A stretch of DNA of 64,000 nucleotides from HLUCCA09 sp039822045 (GCA_039822045.1 JBCBMY010000017.1:40174-104173), one strand, 5' to 3'; counted from the first letter of the stretch, positions 7,914 through 16,859 are shown. The notes: a model not told the origin generated them from the sequence alone. A program made the numbers and translations.

Positions 7914-8492
7914 TTAGCCGAGCTGAATGGTCACGTCGTCGACAAACGCGGCGACCGGGACCGGCAGATTTTCGGGTGCGGGACCGCGACGAATACGGCC
8001 GGACGTGTCGTAGTGGGAGCCGTGGCAGGGGCAGAACCACCCGCCGAAATCACCGGCGCCATCGCCGATGGGCACGCATCCCAGATGCGTGCACACGCCC
8101 ATCATCACGAGCCACGGGCTGTCGCCCTCGGCGCCGGGGGCAAGAAGGGCCCGGTTGGCATCGGACGCGTCGGCATCGGGGCCTGCATTGGCGTTGCGGG
8201 CATCGGGATCGGGCAGCGTGGACAGATCGACATCGGCGGCCGCGGCGAGCTCTTCCTCGGTGCGGTAGCGGATGAAAACGGGCTTGCCCAACCACTTAAC
8301 GGTCAGCTGCGAGCCCGGGCCGAGCGAGCTGACATCCACGCGGATCGAGCTGAGGGCCTGTACGTCTGCGGTGGGGTTCATCTGGTTCACGAGCGGCCAG
8401 ATCGCGGCACCGGCAGTCACCGCACCGGCGCCCGCCGTAGCATAATACAGAAAGTCGCGACGCGAGCTTTCGTGTTCTTCGGCCTGGGACAC
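7914..8492 (-). CDS. petA: Rieske iron-sulfur protein of the bc1 complex
   Basis: 192 residues, ubiquinol-cytochrome c reductase iron-sulfur subunit. The N-terminus has a Tat-type signal (SRRDFLYYATAGAGAV) that stays as a membrane anchor. The [2Fe-2S] ligands are in CTHLGC (C134, H136) and CPCHGSHYD (C154, H157), with C139 and C156 forming the usual disulfide. An Ala/Asp-rich insertion of about 40 residues before the cluster domain is typical of this subunit in the group. First gene of the petABC operon. Confidence 0.96.
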   Translation of the reverse strand: MSQAEEHESSRRDFLYYATAGAGAVTAGAAIWPLVNQMNPTADVQALSSIRVDVSSLGPGSQLTVKWLGKPVFIRYRTEEELAAAADVDLSTLPDPDARNANAGPDADASDANRALLAPGAEGDSPWLVMMGVCTHLGCVPIGDGAGDFGGWFCPCHGSHYDTSGRIRRGPAPENLPVPVAAFVDDVTIQLG

Positions 8493-8630
8493 GTAGGATC
8501 TCCCTTCCTTGGCATCTTAAGTCGTCGCGCGGAAAAAGGTGGCACTCAATGCTCGCTCCCCGCCATCGGGGGAGTATCTAGAGAGGGGCTATGGCCGCGT
8601 CCACCCGACAATCCGGCACACGTGCGGCAG

Positions 8631-8665
8631 GGTGTCGCAAAAAGCAATGGGTTTGCGCTAACACC
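8631..8665. promoter_or_regulatory. interrupted inverted repeat upstream of petA
   Basis: GGTGTCGCAAA (8631-8641) faces TTTGCG-CTA-ACACC (8652-8665): eleven complementary bases broken by a three-base bulge. It lies about 140 bases before petA and 63 bases past the end of the GST gene, both on the minus strand. No T-run follows, so a terminator is unlikely. It could be an operator for the bc1 operon. Apart from a second short hairpin (CTCCCC/GGGGAG near 8558-8576), the rest of the 235-base gap shows nothing clear. Confidence 0.35.
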
Positions 8666-8727
8666 ACGGGGCTGCGGCGCTATGCCCGAGACCGCTTCGG
8701 GCCACCCATCGGGCCGACGGGGCGGCG

Positions 8728-9333
8728 CTAGGCGGGCGGGCGCGTTTCCGTCATCGCCGGCCGCGCGGAGAAGGTGCGCTCCCAGGCAACCAGCGCACCG
8801 CGGCCCTTCCGCCAGTCGCGGGCTGCATGGCGGAAATCCAGATAGCCCAGCGCGCATCCAACAGCGATCTGCCCCATGTCGAGGCGGCCCGACAGATGGC
8901 TGATCCAGCGGGTCTCCAACACATCAAGGGCGCGGGCGATCTTTTGCCATTGCGCTTCGACCCAGGCCTCGGAGCGCTGGCCCTCGTCGCGGCACCGGCC
9001 CTCATAGACCATCAGGATGGCGGCATCGAGGATCCCGTCGGCCAGCGCCTCGAGCGTCATCACCTCCCAGATCCGCCCGTCCGGATAGAGGCCGCCACGC
9101 CCGCGGGCATCGAGGAACCGACAGATCACGCGGCTGTCGACAAGCGTCGGGCCATCGTCACGCATCAGCGCCGGGACCTTGCCGAGGGGGTTCTGGGCAA
9201 TGACGGTGGCGTTCGGCTCGGTCGGAGAGCCGGATGCGGGGACAAGGGCAACCTCATCCTTCTGGCCAGTCTCGATCAGGGTGACCATCACCTTGCGCAC
9301 GTAGGGTGATGTGGGGCTGTAGATGAGTTGCAT
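8728..9333 (-). CDS. glutathione S-transferase family protein
   Basis: About 201 residues. An N-terminal thioredoxin-like domain begins MQLIYSPTSPYVRKVMVTLI, where the serine after TSP is the expected catalytic position for this class, and contains the cis-proline motif NPLGKVPAL and DSRVICRFLD. An all-helical C-terminal domain follows with DMGQIAVGCALGYLDFR, the usual N-capping region. Soluble, cytoplasmic. Members conjugate glutathione to electrophiles or act as thiol-dependent isomerases or reductases; the substrate is unknown. The start at 9333 matches the domain; longer frames upstream lack family similarity. Confidence 0.88.
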   Translation of the reverse strand: MQLIYSPTSPYVRKVMVTLIETGQKDEVALVPASGSPTEPNATVIAQNPLGKVPALMRDDGPTLVDSRVICRFLDARGRGGLYPDGRIWEVMTLEALADGILDAAILMVYEGRCRDEGQRSEAWVEAQWQKIARALDVLETRWISHLSGRLDMGQIAVGCALGYLDFRHAARDWRKGRGALVAWERTFSARPAMTETRPPA

Positions 9334-9415
9334 CGGGTAGGCCTCCGTGACGGTGCGGGCGCACGGTAACGCCCGCGGCCCCCGGTGCAAGGGCCGGCCC
9401 GTGAACGGCGGTGCG

Positions 9416-9835
9416 CTACTTCTGGATCGACTGGAGATACTCGGCGATGACGAGAACACGACCGCGGGTTTCGATCACGGCGTCGAAGTCTTCCGATTCC
9501 AGGCGCTGGCGCATGGTGTAGAGGTTACCGAATACCGGCATGGCGCTTTCGTGGCCGCGCAAGCCGCTTCGACCATCAATGACGTGGATGACATCGAGCA
9601 TGGGGAACTCCCCATCATTCTCCGCCGCCAGAATGGTGATGTCGGGCACCGGGACGGTAAGGAGCGCCGCGAGCGGCCCGTCGCCTTCACCCCCCAGACC
9701 GTGACAGCCGCCGCAAGTGGCCTCGAAGAGCGCAGGGCCCGCCGCATCGTCATCTATGGCGGTTTGTGCGGAGACAGGGTTCGAGAGTGCGGCAATCGGC
9801 AGGACAGCGAACAGTAGGGCGGCGAAGCGGAGCAT
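9416..9835 (-). CDS. small periplasmic cytochrome c
   Basis: About 139 residues. The start at 9835 has AGGAAGG upstream and opens a Sec signal (MLRFAALLFAVLPIAALSNP...SAQ). The mature protein carries one haem site CGGCH and a likely distal methionine in SAMPVFG, which is class I monohaem cytochrome c architecture. It ends with the short helix VLVIAEYLQSIQK. Likely a periplasmic electron carrier. The neighbouring bc1 operon makes an electron-transfer role plausible, but no partner oxidase or dehydrogenase is adjacent. Confidence 0.85.
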   Translation of the reverse strand: MLRFAALLFAVLPIAALSNPVSAQTAIDDDAAGPALFEATCGGCHGLGGEGDGPLAALLTVPVPDITILAAENDGEFPMLDVIHVIDGRSGLRGHESAMPVFGNLYTMRQRLESEDFDAVIETRGRVLVIAEYLQSIQK

Positions 9836-9944
9836 CTGGACCTTCCTTATGGCAATCTGGATGGGGCGGACGCCGATAGCGGGCGCCAACTTGCCCCGGG
9901 CACCCCATTGGACCCCGTCGGAAACGCGCCGTCTTTGGCGAGGA

Positions 9945-10571
9945 TCAAATCTGGGGCGACACCGCCCGCATCAGCGCGGCGAGCGCGGCATGCTCGCTTC
10001 CGGGCGACCTGGCTCCGGCGATCCGCTCGGCGGCCTGCACACGGGCCGTGTCCGGCTTGTTCTGGTTCAGCTTCCAGGTGCTGTCGACGCTCTCGATGCG
10101 CATGCGGGCCGGGACAAGGCTGCGCATCATGCGCTCCATCACGCCGGGCGACATCTTGGCCGAGGTCCACGGTTGCTTGTCCAGCCGGGCCTCCATTGCG
10201 TCCGACAGACGGTCAAGCAAGGACCTTAGGCTCTCCGGCGGCAATAGCTCCAACGGACCGCGCAGGTGCACGGCGATATAGTTCCAGGTCGGCACCTGGT
10301 CGGCGAGCCCATACCAATCGGGCGAGACATAGGCATCGGGCCCGGTGACCGCCATCAGCGCAGGCTTTACCTCACCGAGCACGCGGGCGAGCGGATTGGA
10401 GCGCATGACATGCAGCCCAAGCGCGCCGCCATCCGCGTCGATTACAAAGGGAACATGCGCCGCGATGGGGCCTTCGTCTCCACAGATTGTAAGCTGACCA
10501 AAGGCACGGGCACGGGCGAAGGCAAGCGCCTCGGCCTCGGGCGTCGCGCGAAAGGCCGGATTGGGGTGCAT
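9945..10571 (-). CDS. PaiB-like FMN-binding protein / putative regulator
   Basis: 208 residues of the PaiB (FMN-binding negative transcriptional regulator) family. Recognisable parts are the opening MHPNPAFR, QLTICGDEGPIAAHVPFV, LGLHVMRSNPLAR, then VTGPDAYVSPDWYG, VPTWNYIAVHLRG and the ending HAALAALMRAV. The fold is a split-barrel flavin domain; in Bacillus, PaiB represses sporulation and protease genes, but most relatives are untested. Its start ATG overlaps the mtaB stop by one base (TGATG), so it is read from the dapF-mtaB message. Confidence 0.85.
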   Translation of the reverse strand: MHPNPAFRATPEAEALAFARARAFGQLTICGDEGPIAAHVPFVIDADGGALGLHVMRSNPLARVLGEVKPALMAVTGPDAYVSPDWYGLADQVPTWNYIAVHLRGPLELLPPESLRSLLDRLSDAMEARLDKQPWTSAKMSPGVMERMMRSLVPARMRIESVDSTWKLNQNKPDTARVQAAERIAGARSPGSEHAALAALMRAVSPQI

Positions 10572-11827
10572 CAGGCCAGGAGCCGGGCGCCGTTTTGCCC
10601 AGAGATCCGCGCAGAAACGATGCGTCCCACAGGCTGTGCTTCGGCAAAGGTGACCTCGGCAAAATGCTCGGTCCGGCCCATATGCGGTGCCTCCATCAAC
10701 ACCCGATGGTCGCGTCCGACCTGGGCGGCAAGATAGGTGCGTACGCGCGAGGCCCCGGCGGCGCGAAGACGTGCGGCGCGGTCCTTTAATGTGGCTCCGT
10801 TGACCTGCGGCATGCGTGCGGCGGGGGTGCCCTTGCGGGCGCTGAAGGGGAAGATGTGCAGCCACGTCAGACCGCATTCCTCGACGAGCCGAAGGGAGTT
10901 CTCAAACATCGCCTCCGTCTCGGTGGGGAAGCCGGCGATGATATCGGCTCCGAACGTCATGTCGCTCCGCACAGCGCGCACCTCCTCACAGAAGCGGATC
11001 GCGTCGTCGCGCAAATGGCGGCGCTTCATGCGTTTCAGGATCATATCGTCGCCCGCCTGCAGGCTGAGATGCAGATGCGGCATCAGGCGCGGCTCGGTCG
11101 CCAGCGCCTCCATCAGCGCAGGGTCGGCCTCGATCGAGTCGATCGACGACAGGCGCAGACGCGGGAGACCTGGCACAAGCCGCAGAATGCGTCGGACAAG
11201 ATCGCCAAGGCGCGGCGCAGCGGGCAGATCGACCCCCCATGACGTCAGATCGACGCCGGTCAGCACAACTTCCTCATAGCCGCGGTCGGCGAGCCGCGCG
11301 ATCTGGTCGACCACCACGCCCGCCGGCACCGAGCGCGAGTTGCCCCGCCCATATGGGATAATGCAGAACGTGCAGCGGTGATCGCAGCCATTCTGGATCT
11401 GCACATAGGCGCGCGAGCGGCTGCCGAACCCATCGATCAGGTGCGACGCGGTCTCGCGGACAGACATGATATCGTCGACCTGCACGCGCTCGGTTTGGCC
11501 GGTAAAGTCGGGCGCAAGCCGCGCCCAGGTCGCCGGCGCCATCTTCTCGGCATTGCCGATCACATGGTCGACCTCGTCCATGCCGGAAAAGGTCTCGGGC
11601 TCTGTCTGCGCAGCACACCCGGTGACGACGATCCGGGCGGCAGGATTCTCGCGACGGAGCCGGCGAATCTCCTGACGCGCCTTGCGCACAGCTTCGGCGG
11701 TTACGGCACACGTATTGACAACCTCGACAGCGCCCACGCCTGCATCGGCGACAAGCCGCTTCATCGCCTCGGTCTCATAGGCGTTGAGCCGGCAGCCGAG
11801 GGTGGTGAAGCGGGGCGCACCCATCAT
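10571..11827 (-). CDS. mtaB: tRNA t6A37 methylthiotransferase
   Basis: 418 residues, radical-SAM methylthiotransferase that converts t6A37 to ms2t6A37 in tRNAs reading ANN codons. It has the N-terminal MTTase domain with cluster cysteines in LGCRLN, VNTCAVT and VTGCAAQ, then the radical-SAM triad CDHRCTFC followed by IPYGRGNSRSVP, and a C-terminal TRAM-like domain. The MtaB subfamily fits better than MiaB because of the short N-terminus. Coupled at both ends: ATGA overlap with dapF upstream and TGATG with the PaiB-like gene downstream. Confidence 0.94.
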   Translation of the reverse strand: MMGAPRFTTLGCRLNAYETEAMKRLVADAGVGAVEVVNTCAVTAEAVRKARQEIRRLRRENPAARIVVTGCAAQTEPETFSGMDEVDHVIGNAEKMAPATWARLAPDFTGQTERVQVDDIMSVRETASHLIDGFGSRSRAYVQIQNGCDHRCTFCIIPYGRGNSRSVPAGVVVDQIARLADRGYEEVVLTGVDLTSWGVDLPAAPRLGDLVRRILRLVPGLPRLRLSSIDSIEADPALMEALATEPRLMPHLHLSLQAGDDMILKRMKRRHLRDDAIRFCEEVRAVRSDMTFGADIIAGFPTETEAMFENSLRLVEECGLTWLHIFPFSARKGTPAARMPQVNGATLKDRAARLRAAGASRVRTYLAAQVGRDHRVLMEAPHMGRTEHFAEVTFAEAQPVGRIVSARISGQNGARLLA

Positions 11828-12663
11828 GCCACCGCGTCGACAAAGGCGGCGGTCAGCACGCCGTCGAAGACGTGCGAGGTCGGGCCGGTCATCCAGACGC
11901 CATCCTCACGCCAGTCGATGCCCAGGGTCCCGCCATCGACCTCGACCCGAACGGAATTCTCCGTCATGCCCCGGCGCGCGGCCGCAACGGCGGCGGCACA
12001 GGCGCAAGAGCCCGAGGCAAGAGTGATGCCGGTGCCGCGCTCCCAGATCCGCAACCGCAGCGTATCGCGCGACAAGACCTGCACGATCTCGACATTCGTG
12101 CGCTCGGGATAAAGCGGGTGCGTTTCATGCGCGGCGCCGAACTCCGCCAAGTCGACTGCGCCGACATCGCCAACGAAGAAGGTGCAATGGGGGTTGCCCA
12201 TGCCGGTGGCCACAGGATCGCCAGGGATGGGGAGATGCAGAAGATCGACCTCACGCGCCAGCGGGATCGCATGCCAGTCGAGCACCGGCCGGCCCATATT
12301 GACGCGGGTGAGACCGTCGCCTGCATCCTCGCATGGGAGGAGCCCACGCTCGGTACGCAAGGGAAAGGCGTCCTCGCCGCTCTCGTCCATCAGATAGCGC
12401 GCAACACAGCGGGTGGCATTGCCACAGGCGGCCGAGAGCGAGCCGTCGGCATTATAGAAGGTGAGCCGGGCCATCGCGCCCGGATCCGGCTCGATGACCG
12501 CAAGCTGGTCGAAACCGACGCCGCGATGCCGGTCGCCCAGCGCGCGCGCGAGCGCGGGCGTGACGCTGCGCGGGGCGCCCCGGGCGTCGACGACAACGAA
12601 GTCGTTGCCAAGGCCGTGCATTTTCATGAACGGCAAGCCAGCAGCGGCAATGGATTCGGGCAT
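11824..12663 (-). CDS. dapF: diaminopimelate epimerase, with atypical second catalytic motif
   Basis: About 279 residues; interconverts LL- and meso-diaminopimelate for lysine and peptidoglycan. It has FMKMHGLGNDFVVVD, the first active-site region AACGNATRC with its catalytic Cys, MGNPHCTFFV, and the second region ERGTGITLASGSCACAAA. In the textbook enzymes the second motif reads ACGSGACA; here the Cys position is Ser, with new Cys three and five positions on. No good ribosome site marks the start. ATG at 12663, 12675 and 12627 are all possible; I took 12663. It shares a 4-base overlap with mtaB. Confidence 0.88.
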   Translation of the reverse strand: MPESIAAAGLPFMKMHGLGNDFVVVDARGAPRSVTPALARALGDRHRGVGFDQLAVIEPDPGAMARLTFYNADGSLSAACGNATRCVARYLMDESGEDAFPLRTERGLLPCEDAGDGLTRVNMGRPVLDWHAIPLAREVDLLHLPIPGDPVATGMGNPHCTFFVGDVGAVDLAEFGAAHETHPLYPERTNVEIVQVLSRDTLRLRIWERGTGITLASGSCACAAAVAAARRGMTENSVRVEVDGGTLGIDWREDGVWMTGPTSHVFDGVLTAAFVDAVA

Positions 12664-12773
12664 CGTGCGGGTCATGGCGCGCCGATATACGCACGCGACG
12701 GCATGGATGCCAGCCCGCAAGGTTTTCACGCTTGACCGACCGCAGCGCTTTCCCTACACGGACGGCCTCGAGT

Positions 12774-12849
12774 GGGCCGTTAGCTCAGTTGGTAGAGCAA
12801 CTGACTTTTAATCAGTGGGTCGCTGGTTCGAGCCCAGCACGGCTCACCA
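12774..12849 (+). tRNA. tRNA-Lys (anticodon TTT)
   Basis: 76 bases fold into a full cloverleaf. The acceptor GGGCCGT pairs with ACGGCTC (one G-U), the D arm begins TAGCTCAGTTGGTAGAGC, and the anticodon loop CTTTTAA carries TTT. The T arm contains GGTTCGAGCCC, and CCA is encoded. It is divergent from dapF, an apt neighbour as both serve lysine, though that may be chance. Confidence 0.97.
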
Positions 12850-13036
12850 CTGTTTTCGATAACTTCACGGACTCTCAGACCCGTCCAACTGCTGCTATGT
12901 CCGCTTCGGGGGACATCGGGGAGGCGCGGCGCCTAACCTGGAGCCTTTGGGTGGTCCGTGCACGACTGATCCTTGCAGTCCTAGTTTTTGCGCTCCGGTG
13001 AGGGCCCGCTTGACGTGGGTCATGGGCAGGTGCCGC

Positions 13037-13060
13037 CGGCCGACCCTAGTGTGTCGGCCG
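13037..13060 (+). promoter_or_regulatory. hairpin abutting the ppsA ribosome-binding site
   Basis: CGGCCGAC and GTCGGCCG form a perfect 8-bp stem with an 8-base loop (CCTAGTGT). The stem ends directly against AAGGAGG, the ppsA ribosome site. It may be an operator or a leader structure affecting translation. The rest of the 227-base gap after tRNA-Lys has no recognised gene. Confidence 0.45.
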
Positions 13061-13076
13061 AAGGAGGACCGTCCAA

Positions 13077-15446
13077 ATGAACATCATCTGGTTTGAAGAT
13101 CTCAGGCGGTCAGACGTGGACCGGGTCGGCGGCAAGAACGCGTCGCTTGGCGAAATGGTCTCGGAGTTGGGATCGAAGGGCATTCGCGTACCGCCAGGAT
13201 TTGCAACGACGGCCGACGCGTTTCGGCAGTTTCTTGGCGACAACGCCCTGACTGACGTGATTGCAGGCCACATCGCAGACCTCGAAGCCGATCGGCGCAC
13301 ATTGCAGGATGTAGGTGCCGCGATCCGTGGGGCGATCGAGGCGGGAGATCTGCCGGAGGGTATCCGGCAAGACATTGTCGCCGCCTATCGCGAGCTTGGA
13401 ACTCGCACCGGTCGGACCTCGCCGTCCGTTGCGGTCAGATCGAGTGCAACGGCGGAGGACCTGCCGGACGCGAGCTTTGCCGGCCAGCAGGAGACCTTTT
13501 TGAATGTGGAGGGCGAAGAGGCGCTGCTGGTTGCGTGCCGCAAGTGCTTTGCGTCGCTCTTCACGGATCGGGCGATCACCTATCGCACGATCCAGGGCTT
13601 CGACCATGCCGCTGTCGCGCTCTCGGTCGGCGTGCAACTCATGGTGCGGGCGGATGAGGGAGGCTCGGGCGTGATGTTCTCCATCGACACCGAGTCCGGC
13701 TTCGATCAGGTCGTCCTGATCACGGCGGCATGGGGCCTGGGCGAAAACGTCGTGCAGGGCGCCGTCGATCCCGACGAATACGAGGTCTACAAGCCCTTCC
13801 TCGCCACGCCGGGGACCGTTCCGATCATCGAGAAAGCCCTCGGCGCCAAAGAGATCAAGATGATCTTTGCCGGCGATGGGCGGATGACCCGCAACGTCTC
13901 GACGTCAAAGGCCGAGCGTGGGCTCTTTGTTCTTTCCGATGACGAGATCCTCGAACTCGCCAAGTACGCCACGACCATTGAAGCGCATTACGGGCTGGCG
14001 ATGGACATCGAGTGGGCGCGCGATGGCGCGGATGGCGAACTCTATATCGTGCAGGCCCGACCGGAAACGGTGCAGTCCAAGAAGCAGCTGGGATCGATGA
14101 AGAGCTATGCCGTCGCGAACAAGGGCAAGGTCCTGCTCGATGGGCTCAGCGTCGGGAATGCGGCCGCAGCCGGAGAGGTGTGCATCATCGAAAGTGCGGC
14201 CGACATCGACAGGTTCGTCGACGGCGCCGTCCTTGTCACCGGGACCACGGATCCCGACTGGGTGCCTGTGATGAAACGCGCCGCCGCCATTATCACCGAC
14301 CATGGCGGGCGGACGTCTCACGCGGCGATCGTCAGTCGCGAGTTGGGGTTACCGGCCATCGTCGGGACCGGATCCGCCACCCACGACCTCTATGATGGCC
14401 AGCTTGTGACCGTCGATTGCGCCGAGGGAGACCGGGGTGAGGTGCTTGAAGGTGCGGCGGATATCGAGGTTGAAGATCTCGCGCTGTCGGATCTGCCGGA
14501 TACCCGCACCCGATCGATGCTGAACATCGCCAACCCGTCGACGGCCGCGCGGTGGTGGCGCTTGCCCGCCGATGGTGTTGGCCTGGCCCGGATGGAGTTC
14601 GTCATTTCGAACGAGATCCGCGTCCATCCCCTGGCGCTCACCCGCTACGACACCTTGACCGACGAGACCGTGAAGGCGGGCATCGACCTTCTGACCCGAG
14701 GATACAGCAGCCGCGACGAGTACTTCGTCCAGAAGCTGTCCATGGGGCTTGCCCGTATCGCCGCGACTTGGCACCCAAATCCGATCATTATCCGCCTGTC
14801 GGACTTCAAGACCAACGAATATGCCGATCTCCTTGGGGGACGCGGGTTTGAGCCCCACGAGGAAAACCCGATGATCGGCTTCCGTGGCGCGTCACGCTAC
14901 TACAGCGCGCACTACGCCGACGGGTTCGCGCTGGAATGCCGCGCGATCCGACGGCTGCGCGAGGATATGGGCTTCACCAATGCCCATATCATGGTTCCGT
15001 TCTGCCGCACTCCCGAAGAGGCTGATCGCGTGCTGGAAGTCATGCGGGGACACGGGCTCGTCCGCGGCGAGAATGGTCTGCAGTTCTATGTCATGTGCGA
15101 AGTCCCGTCGAACGTGATCCTGGCCGACGCGTTTGCCGACCGGTTCGATGGCTTTTCCATCGGTTCCAATGATCTCACTCAACTGACGCTGGGCGTGGAT
15201 CGAGACAGCGAACAGCTTGCCGAGCTTTTCGACGAACGCGATCCCGCCGTGGTCTGGATGATCCGGGAAGTCGTGCGGCGCGCCCATGCCAAAGGCGCCA
15301 AGGTGGGCTTTTGCGGTCAGGCCCCGTCCAACGATCCCGAGTTCGCCCACATTCTTGTCGAGGCGGGGATCGACAGTATCTCCGTGACGCCGGACGCCTT
15401 CGCCAAGGTCAAGGAGCAGATCGCGGAAGCTGAAGGCGCACTCTGA
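13077..15446 (+). CDS. ppsA: phosphoenolpyruvate synthase
   Basis: 789 residues, pyruvate + ATP + water to PEP + AMP + phosphate, the entry to gluconeogenesis from pyruvate. Domains in order: N-terminal ATP-grasp-like nucleotide domain (GGKNASLGEMV, SVAVRSSATAEDLPDASFAG), the central phosphohistidine domain (GGRTSHAAIVSRELGLPAIVG, His415), and the C-terminal PEP/pyruvate TIM barrel (GFSIGSNDLTQLTLGVDRDS, VGFCGQAPSNDPEF). A strong AAGGAGG lies 9 bases before the ATG. Length and motifs favour PEP synthase over pyruvate phosphate dikinase. Monocistronic; converges on the MOT1-like gene with 127 bases between. Confidence 0.96.
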   Translation: MNIIWFEDLRRSDVDRVGGKNASLGEMVSELGSKGIRVPPGFATTADAFRQFLGDNALTDVIAGHIADLEADRRTLQDVGAAIRGAIEAGDLPEGIRQDIVAAYRELGTRTGRTSPSVAVRSSATAEDLPDASFAGQQETFLNVEGEEALLVACRKCFASLFTDRAITYRTIQGFDHAAVALSVGVQLMVRADEGGSGVMFSIDTESGFDQVVLITAAWGLGENVVQGAVDPDEYEVYKPFLATPGTVPIIEKALGAKEIKMIFAGDGRMTRNVSTSKAERGLFVLSDDEILELAKYATTIEAHYGLAMDIEWARDGADGELYIVQARPETVQSKKQLGSMKSYAVANKGKVLLDGLSVGNAAAAGEVCIIESAADIDRFVDGAVLVTGTTDPDWVPVMKRAAAIITDHGGRTSHAAIVSRELGLPAIVGTGSATHDLYDGQLVTVDCAEGDRGEVLEGAADIEVEDLALSDLPDTRTRSMLNIANPSTAARWWRLPADGVGLARMEFVISNEIRVHPLALTRYDTLTDETVKAGIDLLTRGYSSRDEYFVQKLSMGLARIAATWHPNPIIIRLSDFKTNEYADLLGGRGFEPHEENPMIGFRGASRYYSAHYADGFALECRAIRRLREDMGFTNAHIMVPFCRTPEEADRVLEVMRGHGLVRGENGLQFYVMCEVPSNVILADAFADRFDGFSIGSNDLTQLTLGVDRDSEQLAELFDERDPAVVWMIREVVRRAHAKGAKVGFCGQAPSNDPEFAHILVEAGIDSISVTPDAFAKVKEQIAEAEGAL

Positions 15447-15573
15447 CAGGGGGCGAACACCCAAAGCGCGACGCGGATCGGCCGCTGCGTTCGGATGTCT
15501 CCCATGCGGCGCGGGGCCGCGTCGTGGCCGCGCGCTATGTCAGGCGCGACCCAGTGAACGTGCGGGCCATCGA

Positions 15574-16725
15574 TCATCGACCCACATCGTTCGCGCCCGG
15601 GGTTGGGTCGGCACGGCGCCGCACGAGGCGGCGGCGCAGGGCCTCGGCGACAAGGCCCGCGATCAGACCGATGAGTGCGCCACCCGCGAAGGTGGCCACC
15701 GTCGCAGCGGCAATCACGGGCTGACAATCGCGCCGGGCGTCGAACATGCGTTTGGTCAAAATGAGATCGAGCGCGGCAAGGGCCAGGAGTGCGCCGATCG
15801 CGGCTGGCGGGATCTGCTGAAGCAGGTCCAGAATTGCAGGGCCGGCAGCGGCGGAGGCCAGACACAGAGCGGCCAGCACTAGGGGGGCGCCTATGCCCCG
15901 CGCGCCGAAGCGATGGTGGGCGGCGACCCCGCCCGCGCCGTGGCACATGGGCATTGCGCCGAGCGGTGCCAGGAAAAGGTTCAGCGCCCCGCTGGTGGCC
16001 GCGAGCCTGCGCTCGCTGACGGTGCGCTGGGCCACCGGGAACAGCGCATGCGACACGGCCACGGTCACGACCACGGCGTTCAACAGCGTGAGCGGAAGTT
16101 GCGCCGCGACGGCCGCAGCCACCGCTCCTGGATGGGCCGCGCCCATTGGAGGCTGCAGGTCTGGTCCCGCCAGTTCATCCATCCCGGGCACGACCGGCGC
16201 AAGCGCAACGGCCCCCACGACGACGACAAGCGCCCAAGGCCCCCGGCGCCAGACATAGGCGAGCGACAAAACGCCCAGCGCCGGTGCGGCGATCCGCCAG
16301 TCCGTGCCCATCATGCGAAGGGCCAGCATCAATAGCATCAGGCCGAGGCCCGCCTGCAAGCCAGTGACCACCGATTGCGGAATGGCCCGTGCGGCACGTC
16401 CGAGCGCCGGCAGGGCCGCGAACCCCAGGAGGGCCGCGCCAACGATCGCCCCCGCCCATGCGATGCCTTGCGCGCCGAGACCTCCGGCCAGGATCATGGC
16501 CCCGATGGCCTTCATCGGTTGCACTGCAATGGGCGCGCGATAGACGACTGCAACCACTGCGTAGGCTGCCCCGAGGCCCAATAAAACCGGCGTCGGCGCA
16601 AGAAGGCCGGCCGCCAGCGTCGCCACGAGATAGGGAAGAAGCATCCCGAGATCGCCAAATGCGCCCGAGACCTCGCCCACGACCGTGGGCTGGTCGTCTG
16701 AACCGCGTTTCACCTCAACGGTCAC
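15574..16725 (-). CDS. MOT1-type molybdate (sulfate/molybdate) permease
   Basis: About 383 residues with ten or more hydrophobic segments, of the MFS_MOT1 / putative sulfate-molybdate transporter family. The two diagnostic motifs are present: PIAVQPMKAIGAMI near the N-terminus and AMPMCHGAGGVAAHHRFGAR in the second half, with AIPQSVVTGLQAGLGLM between. The GTG at 16725 follows GAGGAGG at a suitable distance; another GTG at 16746 is less well placed. It sits divergent from the tungstate importer tupBCA, which supports an oxyanion cargo (molybdate or tungstate) rather than sulfate. Confidence 0.87.
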   Translation of the reverse strand: MTVEVKRGSDDQPTVVGEVSGAFGDLGMLLPYLVATLAAGLLAPTPVLLGLGAAYAVVAVVYRAPIAVQPMKAIGAMILAGGLGAQGIAWAGAIVGAALLGFAALPALGRAARAIPQSVVTGLQAGLGLMLLMLALRMMGTDWRIAAPALGVLSLAYVWRRGPWALVVVVGAVALAPVVPGMDELAGPDLQPPMGAAHPGAVAAAVAAQLPLTLLNAVVVTVAVSHALFPVAQRTVSERRLAATSGALNLFLAPLGAMPMCHGAGGVAAHHRFGARGIGAPLVLAALCLASAAAGPAILDLLQQIPPAAIGALLALAALDLILTKRMFDARRDCQPVIAAATVATFAGGALIGLIAGLVAEALRRRLVRRRADPTPGANDVGR

Positions 16726-16793
16726 GACCGCTGACCCTCCTCTCACCCCCGGAGCCTAGGCTAGCTCGCGGGGCAGGGCTTGAGAAGCGCGGC

Positions 16794-16807
16794 GAAAGGC
16801 GCCTTTC
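16794..16807. promoter_or_regulatory. 14-bp palindrome between MOT1 permease and tupB
   Basis: GAAAGGCGCCTTTC is a perfect 14-base palindrome in the 134-base divergent gap, 53 bases before the tupB start and 69 bases from the permease start. It is well placed to be the operator of a molybdate/tungstate-responsive regulator acting on both directions. No experiment is implied. Confidence 0.45.
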
Positions 16808-16859
16808 TCGGACTGCATTTTTGTGCATTCCTTCCCAGGAGGGAGAGGAACCACAGAAT

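Noticed and set aside
12774..12849. tRNA-Lys as an integration site for a mobile element
   Set aside because: No integrase gene, no direct repeat of the tRNA 3' end downstream, and the next gene is ppsA.
15574..16725. SulP sulfate permease
   Set aside because: There is no STAS domain, and the motifs PIAVQPMKAI and MCHGAGG belong to the MOT1 group.
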